Part shown: positions 50,031 to 58,741 of the stretch, in pieces | Layout of the letters: each line of letters starts with the position of its first letter | Position numbering within the stretch: the first letter of the stretch is position 1 | Assembly: GCA_019801415.1 (NCBI GenBank) | Contig: JAHVJD010000010.1 | Span: forward strand, 1-64,000 | Origin: Nocardioides marinus | GTDB taxonomy: Bacteria > Pseudomonadota > Alphaproteobacteria > Rhodobacterales > Rhodobacteraceae | DNA length: 64,000 nucleotides | Direction: 5' to 3' | The notes under the pieces: generated by a model | Told to the model about the DNA's origin: nothing | What the model saw: the letters and a program-made list of their open reading frames with translations, nothing else | The model's database searches: none | Made by a program: the position numbers and the translations under genes

Positions 50031-51200
50031 TCAGATTACCACGACATCCAGCGGCGGGAAGCCATTGAAGCCAACCGAGGCATAGGTCGAGGTATAGGCC
50101 CCGCAGCTGTGGATCACCACGCGGTCCCCGGCTTTCAGGCCCAACGGCAGCTGGTAGGGGATGCGCTCATACAGCACATCGGCACTGTCGCAGGACGGGC
50201 CGGCCAGGATGCAGGGACCTGTCGGCTCATGGTCGCGCTCGGTGGTGATGCGATAGCGAATTGCCTCGCCCATGGTCTCGGCAAGACCCGAGAACATGCC
50301 GATGTCCAGATAGGCCCAGCGATGCAGGTCATCGGCGTCCTTCCGCGACACCAGCAGGACCTCTGCCGCGATGGCACCGGCCTCGGCGACCAGACCGCGC
50401 CCCGGCTCGGCCATGATCTGCGGCACTTCGCCAAAACGCTCCGTCACCAGCGCCATGACCGCACGGGCATAATCCTCTGCGGGCAGCATTTCGGCACCGT
50501 AAGAGGCCGGGAAGCCACCACCGATGTTCAGCAGCTGCAGGTCATGGCCGGCCGCACGCGCCTGGTGCCAGACGGTCGCCACCTGATCCAGCGTCCCCGC
50601 CCACATCTGCGGCGCCCGCGTCTGGGAGCCGACGTGGAACGACAGCCCGGCCACCACCAGACCGGCGTCACGCGCCTGGTCCATCAGCTTCAGGACCATC
50701 TCGGCCGAGCTGCCGAACTTGCGGCTCAGCGGCCAATCGGCCTCGGTGTTGTCGACCAGCATGCGCAGGTAGACGCTGGCCCCGGGCGCATGCTCGGCCA
50801 GCTTCTCCAGCTCCTCTGCCGCATCGGCAGCAAAATGGGTGATCCCGAGGCGGTGGGCATAGGCGATATCCGCCGGCCGTTTGATGGTGTTGCCAAAGCT
50901 GATCTGCTCCGGCTGCGCCCCGGCGGCCAGGCACATGTCGATCTCGGCACGGCTTGCAGCGTCAAAGTTTGCGCCCTCGGCCACCAGCCGCTGCAGGATG
51001 CCCGGAGCCGGGTTGGCCTTGACCGCATAGTGGATGCGCGCACGTCCCAAGCCACGCGCCAATGCGTGGTATTTCGCAGCAACGGCCTCGGCGTCGACCA
51101 CCAGCGTCGGCCGGTCGAACCGGTTGGAGGCGATGTAGCTCAGGGTGCGGGATACGAATTCACAGTTGCGGGCGGTCAGCCCGGCTACGTTTGCGTTCAT
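50031..51200 (-). CDS. ornithine decarboxylase (PLP, alanine-racemase fold)
   Basis: 389 aa group IV decarboxylase. The PLP Lys is in RIHYAVKANPAPGILQRL (about 56), the glycine-rich phosphate loop in LQLLNIGGGFPAS (about 222-234), and the active-site Cys from the partner subunit is in AGPSCDSADVLYE (about 325), whose C-D-S-x-D spacing favours ornithine or lysine decarboxylase over diaminopimelate decarboxylase. It would make putrescine (or cadaverine). GGAG precedes ATG 51200. A conserved speF-like leader lies directly upstream, as in other Alphaproteobacteria, supporting ornithine as substrate. Confidence 0.93.
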   Translation of the reverse strand: MNANVAGLTARNCEFVSRTLSYIASNRFDRPTLVVDAEAVAAKYHALARGLGRARIHYAVKANPAPGILQRLVAEGANFDAASRAEIDMCLAAGAQPEQISFGNTIKRPADIAYAHRLGITHFAADAAEELEKLAEHAPGASVYLRMLVDNTEADWPLSRKFGSSAEMVLKLMDQARDAGLVVAGLSFHVGSQTRAPQMWAGTLDQVATVWHQARAAGHDLQLLNIGGGFPASYGAEMLPAEDYARAVMALVTERFGEVPQIMAEPGRGLVAEAGAIAAEVLLVSRKDADDLHRWAYLDIGMFSGLAETMGEAIRYRITTERDHEPTGPCILAGPSCDSADVLYERIPYQLPLGLKAGDRVVIHSCGAYTSTYASVGFNGFPPLDVVVI

Positions 51201-51345
51201 GGTCATCTCCAATAGACCCGGCCGAATACGGCCGCTCAGTGCTGTCAGAGACGTTACCGTCGCTACGTAACCTTAGGGGCGTGACCCCTTTCGCCAGAGG
51301 CGCGTGCGTTGGCGTCTTGGCGGCCCATATCTGGCAAACCGACGA
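51201..51345 (-). ncRNA. speF-type leader RNA of ornithine decarboxylase
   Basis: The transcript leader contains AAGGTTACGTAGCGACGG and GACG-GTAA-CGTC (51251-51262), a stretch I recognise as typical of the alphaproteobacterial speF motif found upstream of ornithine decarboxylase. It also forms AAGGGGTCACGCCCCT, CGGCCG-TATT-CGGCCG (51219-51234), and GGTC...GACC (51201-51218), which holds the GGAG ribosome binding site in its loop. The leader could control translation in response to polyamines. The assignment is from memory of the motif and not from a covariance search. Confidence 0.6.
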
Positions 51346-51396
51346 GTCGTTCAAGTGTTTTTTGCATTGCTCCACCGGTTTTGCAGATCAGTGATG

Positions 51397-51459
51397 CGCT
51401 CCCGCCTGCGCCCCGGTCCTTTGACAAGGACCGTCGGCAGTTGGGCCCGGCACCGCGCC
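51397..51459 (+). repeat. 3'-end hairpin repeat, copy E
   Basis: GCGCTCCCGCCTGCGCC starts at about 51397, followed by a perfect CGGTCCTT-TGAC-AAGGACCG hairpin (51417-51436) and GTTGGGCCCGGCACCGCGCC ending at 51459. It points away from the ornithine decarboxylase leader and meets copy F head on at 51460. Confidence 0.55.
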
Positions 51460-51480
51460 GGGGCGCGGTGCCGGGCCCAA
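51441..51480. repeat. 40-bp perfect palindrome where copies E and F meet
   Basis: The 19 bp at 51441-51459 (starting TTGGGCCCGG) and the 19 bp at 51462-51480 are exact reverse complements with only GG between. As RNA it would form a very stable hairpin, as DNA a cruciform. Confidence 0.9.
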
Positions 51481-51536
51481 GGCCGCACGGAAGGGGCTCC
51501 GGCGCAGCCGGTGCACCTGCGGGCGCGGGAGCGCAC
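51462..51536 (-). repeat. 3'-end hairpin repeat, copy F
   Basis: On the minus strand, GTGCGCTCCCGCGCCCGC begins 8 bp after the stop of the small gene at 51544 and ends in CTTGGGCCCGGCACCGCGCC (51481-51462). The middle contains CCGGCTGCGCCGG. It is sense-oriented to that gene. Confidence 0.55.
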
Positions 51537-51543
51537 CGGTCTG

Positions 51544-51741
51544 TTATCGCCCCTGGGTCGGGTTGAGGCAGACGGTCGGCTCTGCGTCAGACGGCGCAAC
51601 AGCGCCACAATACTGGCACCGCCATTGGCCCTCGGCACGCGCCTGCCGCCAGCGACAGTTGCGGGTAAGGCTCGTAGTTCGTCTCCGCCACAGCAAGTAG
51701 CCCAGAACTGCAGCCAGCAGAAAAATCAGAAGAATCGGCAT
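51544..51741 (-). CDS. small membrane protein with zinc-ribbon-like cysteines
   Basis: 65 aa. One N-terminal helix (PILLIFLLAAVLGYLLW, residues 2-18) is followed by basic RRR and four Cys at about 29, 42, 45 and 58 in the pattern NCRWRQARAEGQWRCQYCGA, reminiscent of a small zinc ribbon. Similar Trp/Arg/Cys-rich mini-proteins are common in Rhodobacterales. The ATG at 51741 lacks an obvious strong ribosome binding site. Role unknown. Confidence 0.6.
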   Translation of the reverse strand: MPILLIFLLAAVLGYLLWRRRTTSLTRNCRWRQARAEGQWRCQYCGAVAPSDAEPTVCLNPTQGR

Positions 51742-51802
51742 GATAGCTGTCTATGCCTCCGCAGGCGGCGGCTCAACCGGCTCTGAGCGGGCAGCAGGTC
51801 TC

Positions 51803-51991
51803 TCAGGCGGCAGCGTAGTAGTCGAACAGGCGATCCGTGTCCGCGTCCGGCGTGTCTACCGCGGCAGCCGACAACGGCGCGGGCGTATAGTATTCAAAGC
51901 TCTGCTCCAACGCGGCCAGGGCCTGTAGTGCCGCGGTCTCGACCTGCTCGGACTTGGTCTGCGGCGCGTGAAGTGCGGTGATCTGGGTCAT
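51803..51991 (-). CDS. hypothetical small protein, 62 aa
   Basis: 62 aa starting MTQITALHAPQTKSEQVETA, preceded by an excellent AGGAGG 8 bases before the ATG at 51991, which is why I call it and reject the longer frame starting at 52087. It is hydrophilic and Ala-rich, with a predicted helix QVETAALQALAALEQSFEYY and an acidic C terminus PDADTDRLFDYYAAA. I recognise no family. Confidence 0.6.
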   Translation of the reverse strand: MTQITALHAPQTKSEQVETAALQALAALEQSFEYYTPAPLSAAAVDTPDADTDRLFDYYAAA

Positions 51992-52112
51992 GGAATTGCC
52001 TCCTTGGGCTTGGCAAGATCCTCCCATGGCCGACAAGATAGCCCCCAGCGCCGGGGCCCGCAGCCGGTGAATGCGCAAGTCCGCCATGCAGCCAGCGCAT
52101 CCCCCGCCGAGG

Positions 52113-52823
52113 TCAACTGATCAGCATTTCCCCGGCCAGCCCCAGCGCAAAGCCCGCAACCGCACCAAGGGCCGGCAGGCTCTTTTCGTTCGAATGGGCC
52201 TTTGGCGCGATGTCCTGAAACAACAGGTACAGAATGCCCCCAGCGGCAAAGATCATGATAGCGGCGAGCAGCGCATGCGCCTGGGCCAACCAGACAAGAC
52301 CCACCAAGGCGCAAACCGGTCCCAGCGCCGCCAGCCCCAGAAACACCAGCAGGACATGCCCGGCAGAGCTGTCCCCCTGGCGGATCTCGCGGAAAGCGGC
52401 AAAGCCTTCGGGCAGATTCTGCAGAAAGATCATCAATGCCAGCAGCCGCGCGGTTGCCGCATCCGCCACCAGCATCGCCCCCAGTGCCATCGCCTCCGGG
52501 ACGTAGTCCAGCAGCATCGCCAACAGCAGCGCGCCACTGCCGCCTTTGCGTTCCAACAGGCTGTCGACGCCGTAAAAGACCACGCCCCCCGCCACGAACA
52601 GGGCCACCGCCAGCAAGGGCGGCAGCGTCTCCGCCGCCTCGGGGACCAGCACCAAAGCCACGGCGGAGGCCAGCGCGCCGCCGCCAAAAGCGGCGATCAG
52701 GTGCAGCACCTCGTCCCGCAGCATCGGATTGTGGATATGCTCCCGCGCGGCGAGAAACCCGCCGAGCGGCATCGCAAGACCGGCAAATCCGGCCAGAAGC
52801 ATGGCAGAAACAACAGGTTCCAT
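52113..52823 (-). CDS. ZIP-like metal transporter with altered metal motifs
   Basis: 236 aa with about seven to eight helices. ZIP proteins carry HNxPEG in helix 4 and HExPHE in helix 5; here the corresponding segments read LLDYVPEAMALGAML (about 105-119) and FLQNLPEGFAAFREI (about 133-147), keeping Pro-Glu but with Asp/Tyr and Gln/Asn in place of His. The fold fits divalent-cation transport (zinc, iron or manganese), but the missing His residues mean specificity or function may differ. It lies alone between small genes. Confidence 0.8.
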   Translation of the reverse strand: MEPVVSAMLLAGFAGLAMPLGGFLAAREHIHNPMLRDEVLHLIAAFGGGALASAVALVLVPEAAETLPPLLAVALFVAGGVVFYGVDSLLERKGGSGALLLAMLLDYVPEAMALGAMLVADAATARLLALMIFLQNLPEGFAAFREIRQGDSSAGHVLLVFLGLAALGPVCALVGLVWLAQAHALLAAIMIFAAGGILYLLFQDIAPKAHSNEKSLPALGAVAGFALGLAGEMLIS

Positions 52824-52924
52824 GGGGCCAGCCTAGCGCCCGCCCGCGCGCGTCTCAACCATCTATTGTGTCTGTCGTGGCGCGGTTCAGCCTGGCAGCC
52901 ACAGCGGCAATCACCCCGCGACGG

Positions 52925-53194
52925 TCACGCATTCAGGCAGCGGGTCATTTGCGCCGCCTGCGCCGCCGTCACCGTGTCGCTCGGACGAACCTCGCGCACC
53001 ACGGTTGCTCCCGGCCCATGGCCCAGCACCTCGGTCCAGACCCGATAGGGGCCGGTTATCCCGGCCGCACTCGCGCACCCGGCAAGCCGCGCATCCGAGG
53101 CCGCTAGCTGCGCCCCCAACCGGTCGCCGTCCGTCGCCATCATGCAACCACCCAGAACCATCGTCACAGCCACCGCCGGGATCATCGGTTTCAT
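52925..53194 (-). CDS. small lipoprotein
   Basis: 89 aa with a lipoprotein signal: MKPMIPAVAVTMVLGGC, where VLGGC is a lipobox with Cys17 as the acylated residue. The mature part has two further Cys (LAGCASAAG and TRCLNA) and no family I recognise. I start at 53194 because the longer frame adds residues before the signal. Probably attached to the inner leaflet of the outer membrane. It precedes no operon; sdhB ends 118 bp upstream of its start. Confidence 0.7.
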   Translation of the reverse strand: MKPMIPAVAVTMVLGGCMMATDGDRLGAQLAASDARLAGCASAAGITGPYRVWTEVLGHGPGATVVREVRPSDTVTAAQAAQMTRCLNA

Positions 53195-53311
53195 CGCCGC
53201 GCTCCACACTCTGTTGCAAAGAACATGCCCCCGGTCTCGCAGGAAACCGGGGGCAGCGCAATTTTCAGATTGGCAGGCAGGCGGAACGCCGCGGATCCCC
53301 TGCCCGACGGA

Positions 53312-54091
53312 TCAGACCGTGCGCTCGACCATCATCTTCTTGATGTGCGAGATCGCCTTGGCCGGGTTCAGGCCTTTGGGGCAGGTCTTCGCGCAGTTCA
53401 TGATGGTATGGCAACGATACAGCTTGAAGGGATCTTCCAGCTGATCCAGACGTTCGCCGGTGGCCTCGTCCCGGCTGTCGATGATCCAGCGGTAGGCATG
53501 CAGCAGCGCGGCCGGGCCGAGGTAGCGATCGCCGTTCCACCAGTAGGACGGGCAGGACGTCGAGCAGGACGCGCACATCACGCATTCATACAGGCCGTCC
53601 AGTTTCTTGCGGTCCTCAATCGACTGCTTCCATTCCTTGGCGGGACGGTTGGTCTTGGTTTCCAGCCACGGCATGATCGAGGCATGCTGGGCGTAGAAAT
53701 GCGTCAGATCCGGGATCAGGTCCTTGACCACCGGCATATGCGGCAGCGGGTAGATACGCACATCGCCCTTCACCTCGTCCAACCCGTAGATACAGGCCAG
53801 CGTGTTGATGCCGTCGATGTTCATCGCGCAGGACCCGCAGATCCCCTCGCGGCAGGAACGGCGGAAGGTCAGCGTCGGATCGATCTCGTTCTTGATCTTG
53901 ATCAGCGCGTCCAGGACCATCGGACCGCATTTGTCCATGTCGAGGAAGTAGGTATCCACCTGCGGGTTTTTCCCGTCATCCGGATTCCAGCGGTAGATCT
54001 TGAACTTGCGCACGTTGGTGGCGCCTTCCGGCTTGGGCCAGGTCTTGCCGGTCACCACCTTGGAGTTCTTGGGGAGGCTGAATTGAACCAT
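53312..54091 (-). CDS. sdhB: succinate dehydrogenase iron-sulfur subunit
   Basis: 259 aa. The N-terminal 2Fe-2S domain has [21 protein letters not shown] (about 75-95), and the C-terminal domain holds the 4Fe-4S and 3Fe-4S ligands in [16 protein letters not shown] (about 165-180) and [20 protein letters not shown] (about 225-245). It passes electrons from the flavoprotein SdhA to ubiquinone. Last gene of sdhCDAB, 11 bp after sdhA. Confidence 0.97.
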   Translation of the reverse strand: MVQFSLPKNSKVVTGKTWPKPEGATNVRKFKIYRWNPDDGKNPQVDTYFLDMDKCGPMVLDALIKIKNEIDPTLTFRRSCREGICGSCAMNIDGINTLACIYGLDEVKGDVRIYPLPHMPVVKDLIPDLTHFYAQHASIMPWLETKTNRPAKEWKQSIEDRKKLDGLYECVMCASCSTSCPSYWWNGDRYLGPAALLHAYRWIIDSRDEATGERLDQLEDPFKLYRCHTIMNCAKTCPKGLNPAKAISHIKKMMVERTV

Positions 54092-54102
54092 GGTCTGTCT
54101 CC

Positions 54103-55911
54103 TTAGAACGTCCGCGCCTTGGGCGCGATTTTCTTGAGGCTGATGCCGCCTTCGTCTTCGGAGGTCAGCGGATCGGTGATCACCGGACGGTAGCTCAGCT
54201 CGACCTTGTTGCCCTCGACACGGGACACGGTGTGGACGCGCCAGTTCTCGTCATCACGCTCGGCGTAGTCCTCATGCGCATGGGCGCCGCGGCTCTCTTT
54301 GCGGGCTTCCGCGCCCACGATGGTGGCCAGCGCGTTGGGCATCAGGTTGGTGAGTTCCAGCGTCTCCATCAGGTCGGAGTTCCAGACCAGCGAGCGGTCG
54401 GTTACGTGCAGGTCGTCCAGCTTGGCCGCGATTGCGGTCATCTTCTCGACGCCTTCCTTCAGGGTCTTGTCGGTGCGGAACACCGCCGCGTCGGCCTGCA
54501 TGGTGCGCTGCATTTCCAGCCGCAGATCGGCGGTCGGAATGCCGCCCTTGGCGTGACGCAGCGCATCGAACCGGTCGAACGCCTTGTCGACGGACGCCTT
54601 GTTCAGCACCGGGTTCGGCGCCTCCGGGTCGACAACCTTGCCCGCGCGAATGGCGGAGGCGCGGCCAAAGACCACCAGGTCGATGAGCGAGTTGGAGCCC
54701 AGACGGTTGGCACCATGCACCGAAGCACAGCCCGCCTCGCCCACGGCCATCAGGCCGGGCACGACCGCGGTCGGATCCTCCTCGGTCGGGTTCAGCACCT
54801 CGCCCCAGTAGTTGGTCGGGATACCGCCCATGTTGTAGTGTACGGTCGGCAGAACCGGGATCGGCTCCTTGGTGACGTCAACGCCCGCGAAGATCTTCGC
54901 CGACTCCGAAATCCCCGGCAGCCGCTCCGCCAGCGCCTCGGCCGGCAGGTGGTTGAGGTTCAGGTGGATGTGGTCGCCATGCTCGCCCACGCCGCGACCT
55001 TCGCGGATTTCCATGGTCATCGAGCGGGAGACGTAGTCGCGCGGTGCGAGGTCCTTGTACTGGGGCGCGTAGCGCTCCATGAAGCGCTCACCCTCGGAGT
55101 TGGTGAGGTAGCCGCCCTCGCCGCGCGCGCCCTCGGTGATCAGACAGCCAGAGCCGTAGATGCCGGTGGGGTGGAACTGCACGAACTCCATGTCCTGCAG
55201 CGCGAGGCCAGCGCGCGCCACCATGCCGCCGCCGTCGCCGGTGCAGGTGTGCGCCGAGGTGGCGGAGAAATAGGCGCGGCCGTAACCGCCGGTCGCCAGC
55301 ACCACCATCTTGGCGTTGAAGACATGCATGGTGCCATCGTCGAGCTTCCAGCACACCACGCCCTGGCACTGCCCGTCTTCGGACATGATCAGGTCGATGG
55401 CGAAATACTCGATGTAGAACTCGGCGTTGTTCTTCAGCGACTGGCCGTAGAGCGTGTGCAGGATCGCGTGGCCGGTGCGGTCGGCGGCGGCGCAGGTACG
55501 CTGCACCGCAGGACCTTCACCGAACTCGGTGGTGTGACCGCCGAAGGGGCGCTGGTAGATCTTGCCTTCCTCGGTGCGCGAGAACGGCACGCCGTAATGT
55601 TCCAGCTCGTAGACCGCCTTGGGGGCCTCGCGGGCGAGGTACTCCATCGCATCGGTGTCGCCCAGCCAGTCAGAGCCCTTGACGGTGTCATACATGTGCC
55701 ACTGCCAGTGGTCCGGGCCCATGTTGGCCAGCGACGCGGCGATGCCGCCCTGTGCGGCCACAGTGTGCGAGCGGGTCGGGAAAACCTTGGTTACGCAGGC
55801 GGTGCGCAGACCTTGCTCGGCCATGCCCAGCGTCGCCCGCAGACCCGCGCCACCGGCGCCAACCACCACGACATCATATTCGTGGGTTTCATATTCATAT
55901 GCTGCTGTCAT
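54103..55911 (-). CDS. sdhA: succinate dehydrogenase flavoprotein subunit
   Basis: 602 aa. FAD-binding [21 protein letters not shown] (about 15-35), the His that carries covalent FAD in [14 protein letters not shown] (about 49), [23 protein letters not shown] (about 250) and MSRSM-like VSRSMTMEI near 295 with the active-site Arg. It oxidises succinate to fumarate at the inner membrane. Start ATG 55911 and length agree with alphaproteobacterial SdhA. It lies between sdhD and sdhB. Confidence 0.97.
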   Translation of the reverse strand: MTAAYEYETHEYDVVVVGAGGAGLRATLGMAEQGLRTACVTKVFPTRSHTVAAQGGIAASLANMGPDHWQWHMYDTVKGSDWLGDTDAMEYLAREAPKAVYELEHYGVPFSRTEEGKIYQRPFGGHTTEFGEGPAVQRTCAAADRTGHAILHTLYGQSLKNNAEFYIEYFAIDLIMSEDGQCQGVVCWKLDDGTMHVFNAKMVVLATGGYGRAYFSATSAHTCTGDGGGMVARAGLALQDMEFVQFHPTGIYGSGCLITEGARGEGGYLTNSEGERFMERYAPQYKDLAPRDYVSRSMTMEIREGRGVGEHGDHIHLNLNHLPAEALAERLPGISESAKIFAGVDVTKEPIPVLPTVHYNMGGIPTNYWGEVLNPTEEDPTAVVPGLMAVGEAGCASVHGANRLGSNSLIDLVVFGRASAIRAGKVVDPEAPNPVLNKASVDKAFDRFDALRHAKGGIPTADLRLEMQRTMQADAAVFRTDKTLKEGVEKMTAIAAKLDDLHVTDRSLVWNSDLMETLELTNLMPNALATIVGAEARKESRGAHAHEDYAERDDENWRVHTVSRVEGNKVELSYRPVITDPLTSEDEGGISLKKIAPKARTF

Positions 55912-55937
55912 CGTTTCTGTTCCTTGCCGCGCATATA

Positions 55938-56309
55938 TCAGAGGGCGAGTTTGACGAGGGCGAATAGGCCCGCCGCGATCAGCGTGTAGGTAAACGCCGC
56001 AACGGCCACCAGGGCCAGTTTCTGCGCCACGCCATGCACGTAATCTTCAATCGCTTCCTGCGCCTCGCGCAGCAGGTGCAACAGGATCACCACCAGGCTC
56101 AGGCCCAGGATGATCGCCGGAATCGGACGGCTGAAATAGGCCAGCACCTCTTCATGGCTGCCGCCCAGCGCGCTGCCGAAAATGAAGATGAATAGCGGTA
56201 CCAGCGGCACCAGCAGAATGGAGCTGACAATCATCTGCCAGTGGTGATGGGTGCCAGTGCCCCCGGCGCCCAGGCCCTGAGCGCGTTTGCGGTCCGTCAG
56301 AAATTGCAT
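55938..56309 (-). CDS. sdhD: succinate dehydrogenase membrane anchor subunit
   Basis: 123 aa with three helices ([22 protein letters not shown] at about 24-45, [21 protein letters not shown] at about 63-83 with the haem-ligand candidate His, and [21 protein letters not shown] near 96-116). With SdhC it anchors the complex and forms the quinone site. The N terminus [21 protein letters not shown] is typical of SdhD in this order. Twelve bp separate it from sdhC. Confidence 0.94.
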   Translation of the reverse strand: MQFLTDRKRAQGLGAGGTGTHHHWQMIVSSILLVPLVPLFIFIFGSALGGSHEEVLAYFSRPIPAIILGLSLVVILLHLLREAQEAIEDYVHGVAQKLALVAVAAFTYTLIAAGLFALVKLAL

Positions 56310-56321
56310 GTGAAGCCCCCC

Positions 56322-56711
56322 TTACACGACCAGAATGGTCAGAACCGCCAGCACGGTGGCGCCGATGAACATGCCCATGCCCATCTTTTCGGAAATCGCA
56401 ACTTCCAGGCAGTAGCCGAAGTCCCAGATCACGTGACGCAGGCGGCCCAGCATGTGGTACCACAGCGCCCAGGCCCCTCCGAGCATCAGCAGGTCACCCA
56501 GCCAGCTGCGCAAGAGCCCGTCGATGAAGGCAAAAGCGGAGTCGGATGTTGCGGCGGCCAGCAGCCACCAAACCACCAGCACGGCCAGGATCAGTGCCGC
56601 GATGGCTGTAATACGAACCATGATCGAAGAGATGGAGGTCATCTGCGGCCGGTAATATGGCCCGATCATGAATGGCGAAAGCGGGCGGTTGCCCCGATTG
56701 ACATCGGCCAT
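56322..56711 (-). CDS. sdhC: succinate dehydrogenase cytochrome b556 subunit
   Basis: 129 aa with three helices. The N terminus NRPLSPFMIGPYYRPQMTSISSIMVRITAIA (about 7-37) carries the RPLSPH-like and SISHRxTG-like quinone-site residues in modified form, and HMLGRLRHVIWDFGYCLE (about 88-105) holds the haem-ligand His. First gene of the sdh operon; paired GTGATCAC dyads lie 116-145 bp upstream. Confidence 0.94.
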   Translation of the reverse strand: MADVNRGNRPLSPFMIGPYYRPQMTSISSIMVRITAIAALILAVLVVWWLLAAATSDSAFAFIDGLLRSWLGDLLMLGGAWALWYHMLGRLRHVIWDFGYCLEVAISEKMGMGMFIGATVLAVLTILVV

Positions 56712-56826
56712 GTTGGCTCCTTTCCGGTTGGCTGACGACGTTTTAGCCGATTTTCACGGCATGTCACCCGAAGGAAGGATTAAAACACGCCGGAAATCGC
56801 GCCGGTGACGCGAAAAGACCACGCGT

Positions 56827-56858
56827 TGTGATCACACAAAATATTTAGTGATCACAAA
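56827..56858. promoter_or_regulatory. paired GTGATCAC dyads upstream of sdhC
   Basis: TTGTGATCACAC (core 56828-56835) and AGTGATCACAAAA (core 56848-56855) have centres 20 bp apart, about 116-145 bp before sdhC. An almost identical pair precedes sucC (63278-63306). Confidence 0.65.
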
Positions 56859-56885
56859 ACGCCTGTTTGGATATTTTTTGCAGAA

Positions 56886-57605
56886 TCAGCGGCCGGATTG
56901 CAAATCACTGCAAAGGCAGGCAGCGGTCGGATCAGCCGACGTCAGCGCCGCGGTCTGCTGGGCCACCTCTCGCACCAGCTTCTTTCGGATCCGGGCCGGG
57001 TAATCGGCAAAGCTGGCGGCTGTGACCACAAATGCCCCCTCGCCCCGGATCACGTTCTCGAAGAAGTAGGCGGTCAGCCCAGGCTCGCTCTGCTCGATGG
57101 CGATGGCATTCACGGTGACGCCCGCCGCCGCCAGCGGCCCATGCGCCGCGCGCGGCTCCACGCCCTCGTTGGAGAAGCCGTCACCGGAAATGTCGATCAC
57201 CCGGCGGCGACAGTCCGGCACCGCCGCGAATTGCTCCAGCGCCAGGAACAGCGCCTCCCCCACCGCTGTGGAATAATTGCGCCAGGGCCGCGGCGCGGTC
57301 TCGATCCGCTGCGCCAGGGTTTCGACATCCGCAAAGCTGCGCAGCTGCGCCCAGCCCAGGGACACTTCCTGCCGCGACCGCCCGGACCATTGCACCAGCG
57401 AAACCTGCGCACGCGCCCGCACCAAGGCTTCCGAGACCACGCCATCGCGCAGGCCCGCCGCCAATCCGTCCATCTGGATCCGGTATTCCTCGGCGTCGAC
57501 CGAGCCGGAGACATCCACCGCCAGCACCAACGCAAGGTCACAGGCAAGGGCCCGTGACGGCCCCTGAAGCCCCAGCAGCAATACGACTAGCAGCACGATC
57601 CGCAT
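56886..57605 (-). CDS. DUF1194 domain protein (vWA-like, exported)
   Basis: 239 aa with a signal peptide (MRIVLLVVLLLGLQGPSRALA) and a von Willebrand A-like domain. The metal-ion motif DxSxS is present as VLAVDVSGSVDAEEYRIQM (about 28-46), with a second conserved Asp in VIDISGDGFSNEG near 135. DUF1194 proteins are periplasmic and of unknown function; a metal-dependent adhesion or scaffold role is plausible by fold. It is convergent-neutral between sdh and the mch operon. Confidence 0.88.
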   Translation of the reverse strand: MRIVLLVVLLLGLQGPSRALACDLALVLAVDVSGSVDAEEYRIQMDGLAAGLRDGVVSEALVRARAQVSLVQWSGRSRQEVSLGWAQLRSFADVETLAQRIETAPRPWRNYSTAVGEALFLALEQFAAVPDCRRRVIDISGDGFSNEGVEPRAAHGPLAAAGVTVNAIAIEQSEPGLTAYFFENVIRGEGAFVVTAASFADYPARIRKKLVREVAQQTAALTSADPTAACLCSDLQSGR

Positions 57606-57709
57606 GCCCCAGCCTAACCGTCACCGTGCCGCCGGGTCACGCCTTTTCACCTGTCCCCTCGCCGCTCAGGCAACCCAAGCGCGGCAAGGAAGGGGCAACG
57701 CCCCGCGTG

Positions 57710-58741
57710 TCACTTCGGCATCAAGGCCCAGTAGTCCAGGTCCAGCAGCACGCCGGGCAGGTATTTGCCATCGTCGCCCTTCAGCTCAAACGGTGCGCCG
57801 CCCGCGGTCGCCACCAGCCGCAGCCGGATCGCGCCGACACCCGGCGCGGCCGTCTCGGCCTTGTCCAGAACTTCGGACCAGGCCCGCACCGTCATCCCCG
57901 CAAGGCACGGGTTGGCATGGGCGCCGCCGTTCAGCCCGACGATCATCTGCGCATTGGCCAGCCCGTTAAAGCTCAGCGCCCGCGCCATCGAGATCACATG
58001 CCCGCCATAAATCAGCCGGGTCCCGTCGGGGCGCGCGGTAGTGTCGAAATGCACCTTGGCAGTGTTCTGCCACAGGCGGGTGGCCAGCATATGCTCAGCC
58101 TCCTCGATGGTGACACCATCGACATGGTCAATGGTCTCGCCCACCTCATAGTCGCCCCAGCGGTGCGGCTCGCCCGCCAGGGTGAAATCATAATTGCTGA
58201 AATCCAGCTCCGCCGGAACCGCCAGCTGGTCGGCCGGGATCGCCTTGGTCAGCTCGGGGATCACCGTCTCGGGCGCCGGCGCTTCGGGGTCGCGTTTGCG
58301 CACCATCACCCAGCGCACGTATTCCAGCACACACTCGTCGCGCTGGTTCAGCCCGCGGGTGCGCACATAGACCACGCCCGACTTGCCGCTGGAGTTCTGC
58401 TTCAGCCCGATCACCTCGGATTCGGCGCGCAGCGTGTCGCCGGGATAGACCGGCAGCAGCCAGCGCCCCTCGGCATAGCCGAGGTTCGCCAGCGCGTTCA
58501 GGCTGATGTCCGGCACCGTCTTGCCGAACACCAGGTGGAAGGCCGCCAGATCATCCAGCGGCGCCGAAGGCAGACCAGCCGCGCGCGCGAACTCATCCGA
58601 GGAATAGATCGCATGACGCGCCGGGTAGAGCGCGTGATACAGCGCCCGCTCGCCGCCCGATACCGTGCGCGGCACCGCGTGGGCGATCACCTCGCCAACG
58701 GTATAATCCTCGAAAAAGCGGCCCGGGTTGGTCTTGGCCAT
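57710..58741 (-). CDS. mch: mesaconyl-CoA hydratase
   Basis: 343 aa tandem MaoC/hot-dog protein. The N-terminal NPGRFFEDYTVGEVIAHAVPRTVSGGERALYHALYPARHA and the second hot-dog with LIYGGHVISMARALSFNGLANAQMIVGLNGGAHANP (about 243-278; catalytic His/Asp region) match the Rhodobacter mesaconyl-CoA hydratase, which hydrates mesaconyl-C1-CoA to beta-methylmalyl-CoA in the ethylmalonyl-CoA pathway. The gene overlaps the DUF1737 gene by one base and lies near mcl2, mdh and sucC, the same neighbourhood as in Rhodobacter sphaeroides. Confidence 0.94.
   Translation of the reverse strand: MAKTNPGRFFEDYTVGEVIAHAVPRTVSGGERALYHALYPARHAIYSSDEFARAAGLPSAPLDDLAAFHLVFGKTVPDISLNALANLGYAEGRWLLPVYPGDTLRAESEVIGLKQNSSGKSGVVYVRTRGLNQRDECVLEYVRWVMVRKRDPEAPAPETVIPELTKAIPADQLAVPAELDFSNYDFTLAGEPHRWGDYEVGETIDHVDGVTIEEAEHMLATRLWQNTAKVHFDTTARPDGTRLIYGGHVISMARALSFNGLANAQMIVGLNGGAHANPCLAGMTVRAWSEVLDKAETAAPGVGAIRLRLVATAGGAPFELKGDDGKYLPGVLLDLDYWALMPK

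Noticed and set aside
12423-51543. CRISPR array or tandem repeats among the GC-rich intergenic repeats
   Set aside because: Copies are dispersed and single or in one inverted pair, with no regular spacers and no cas genes.
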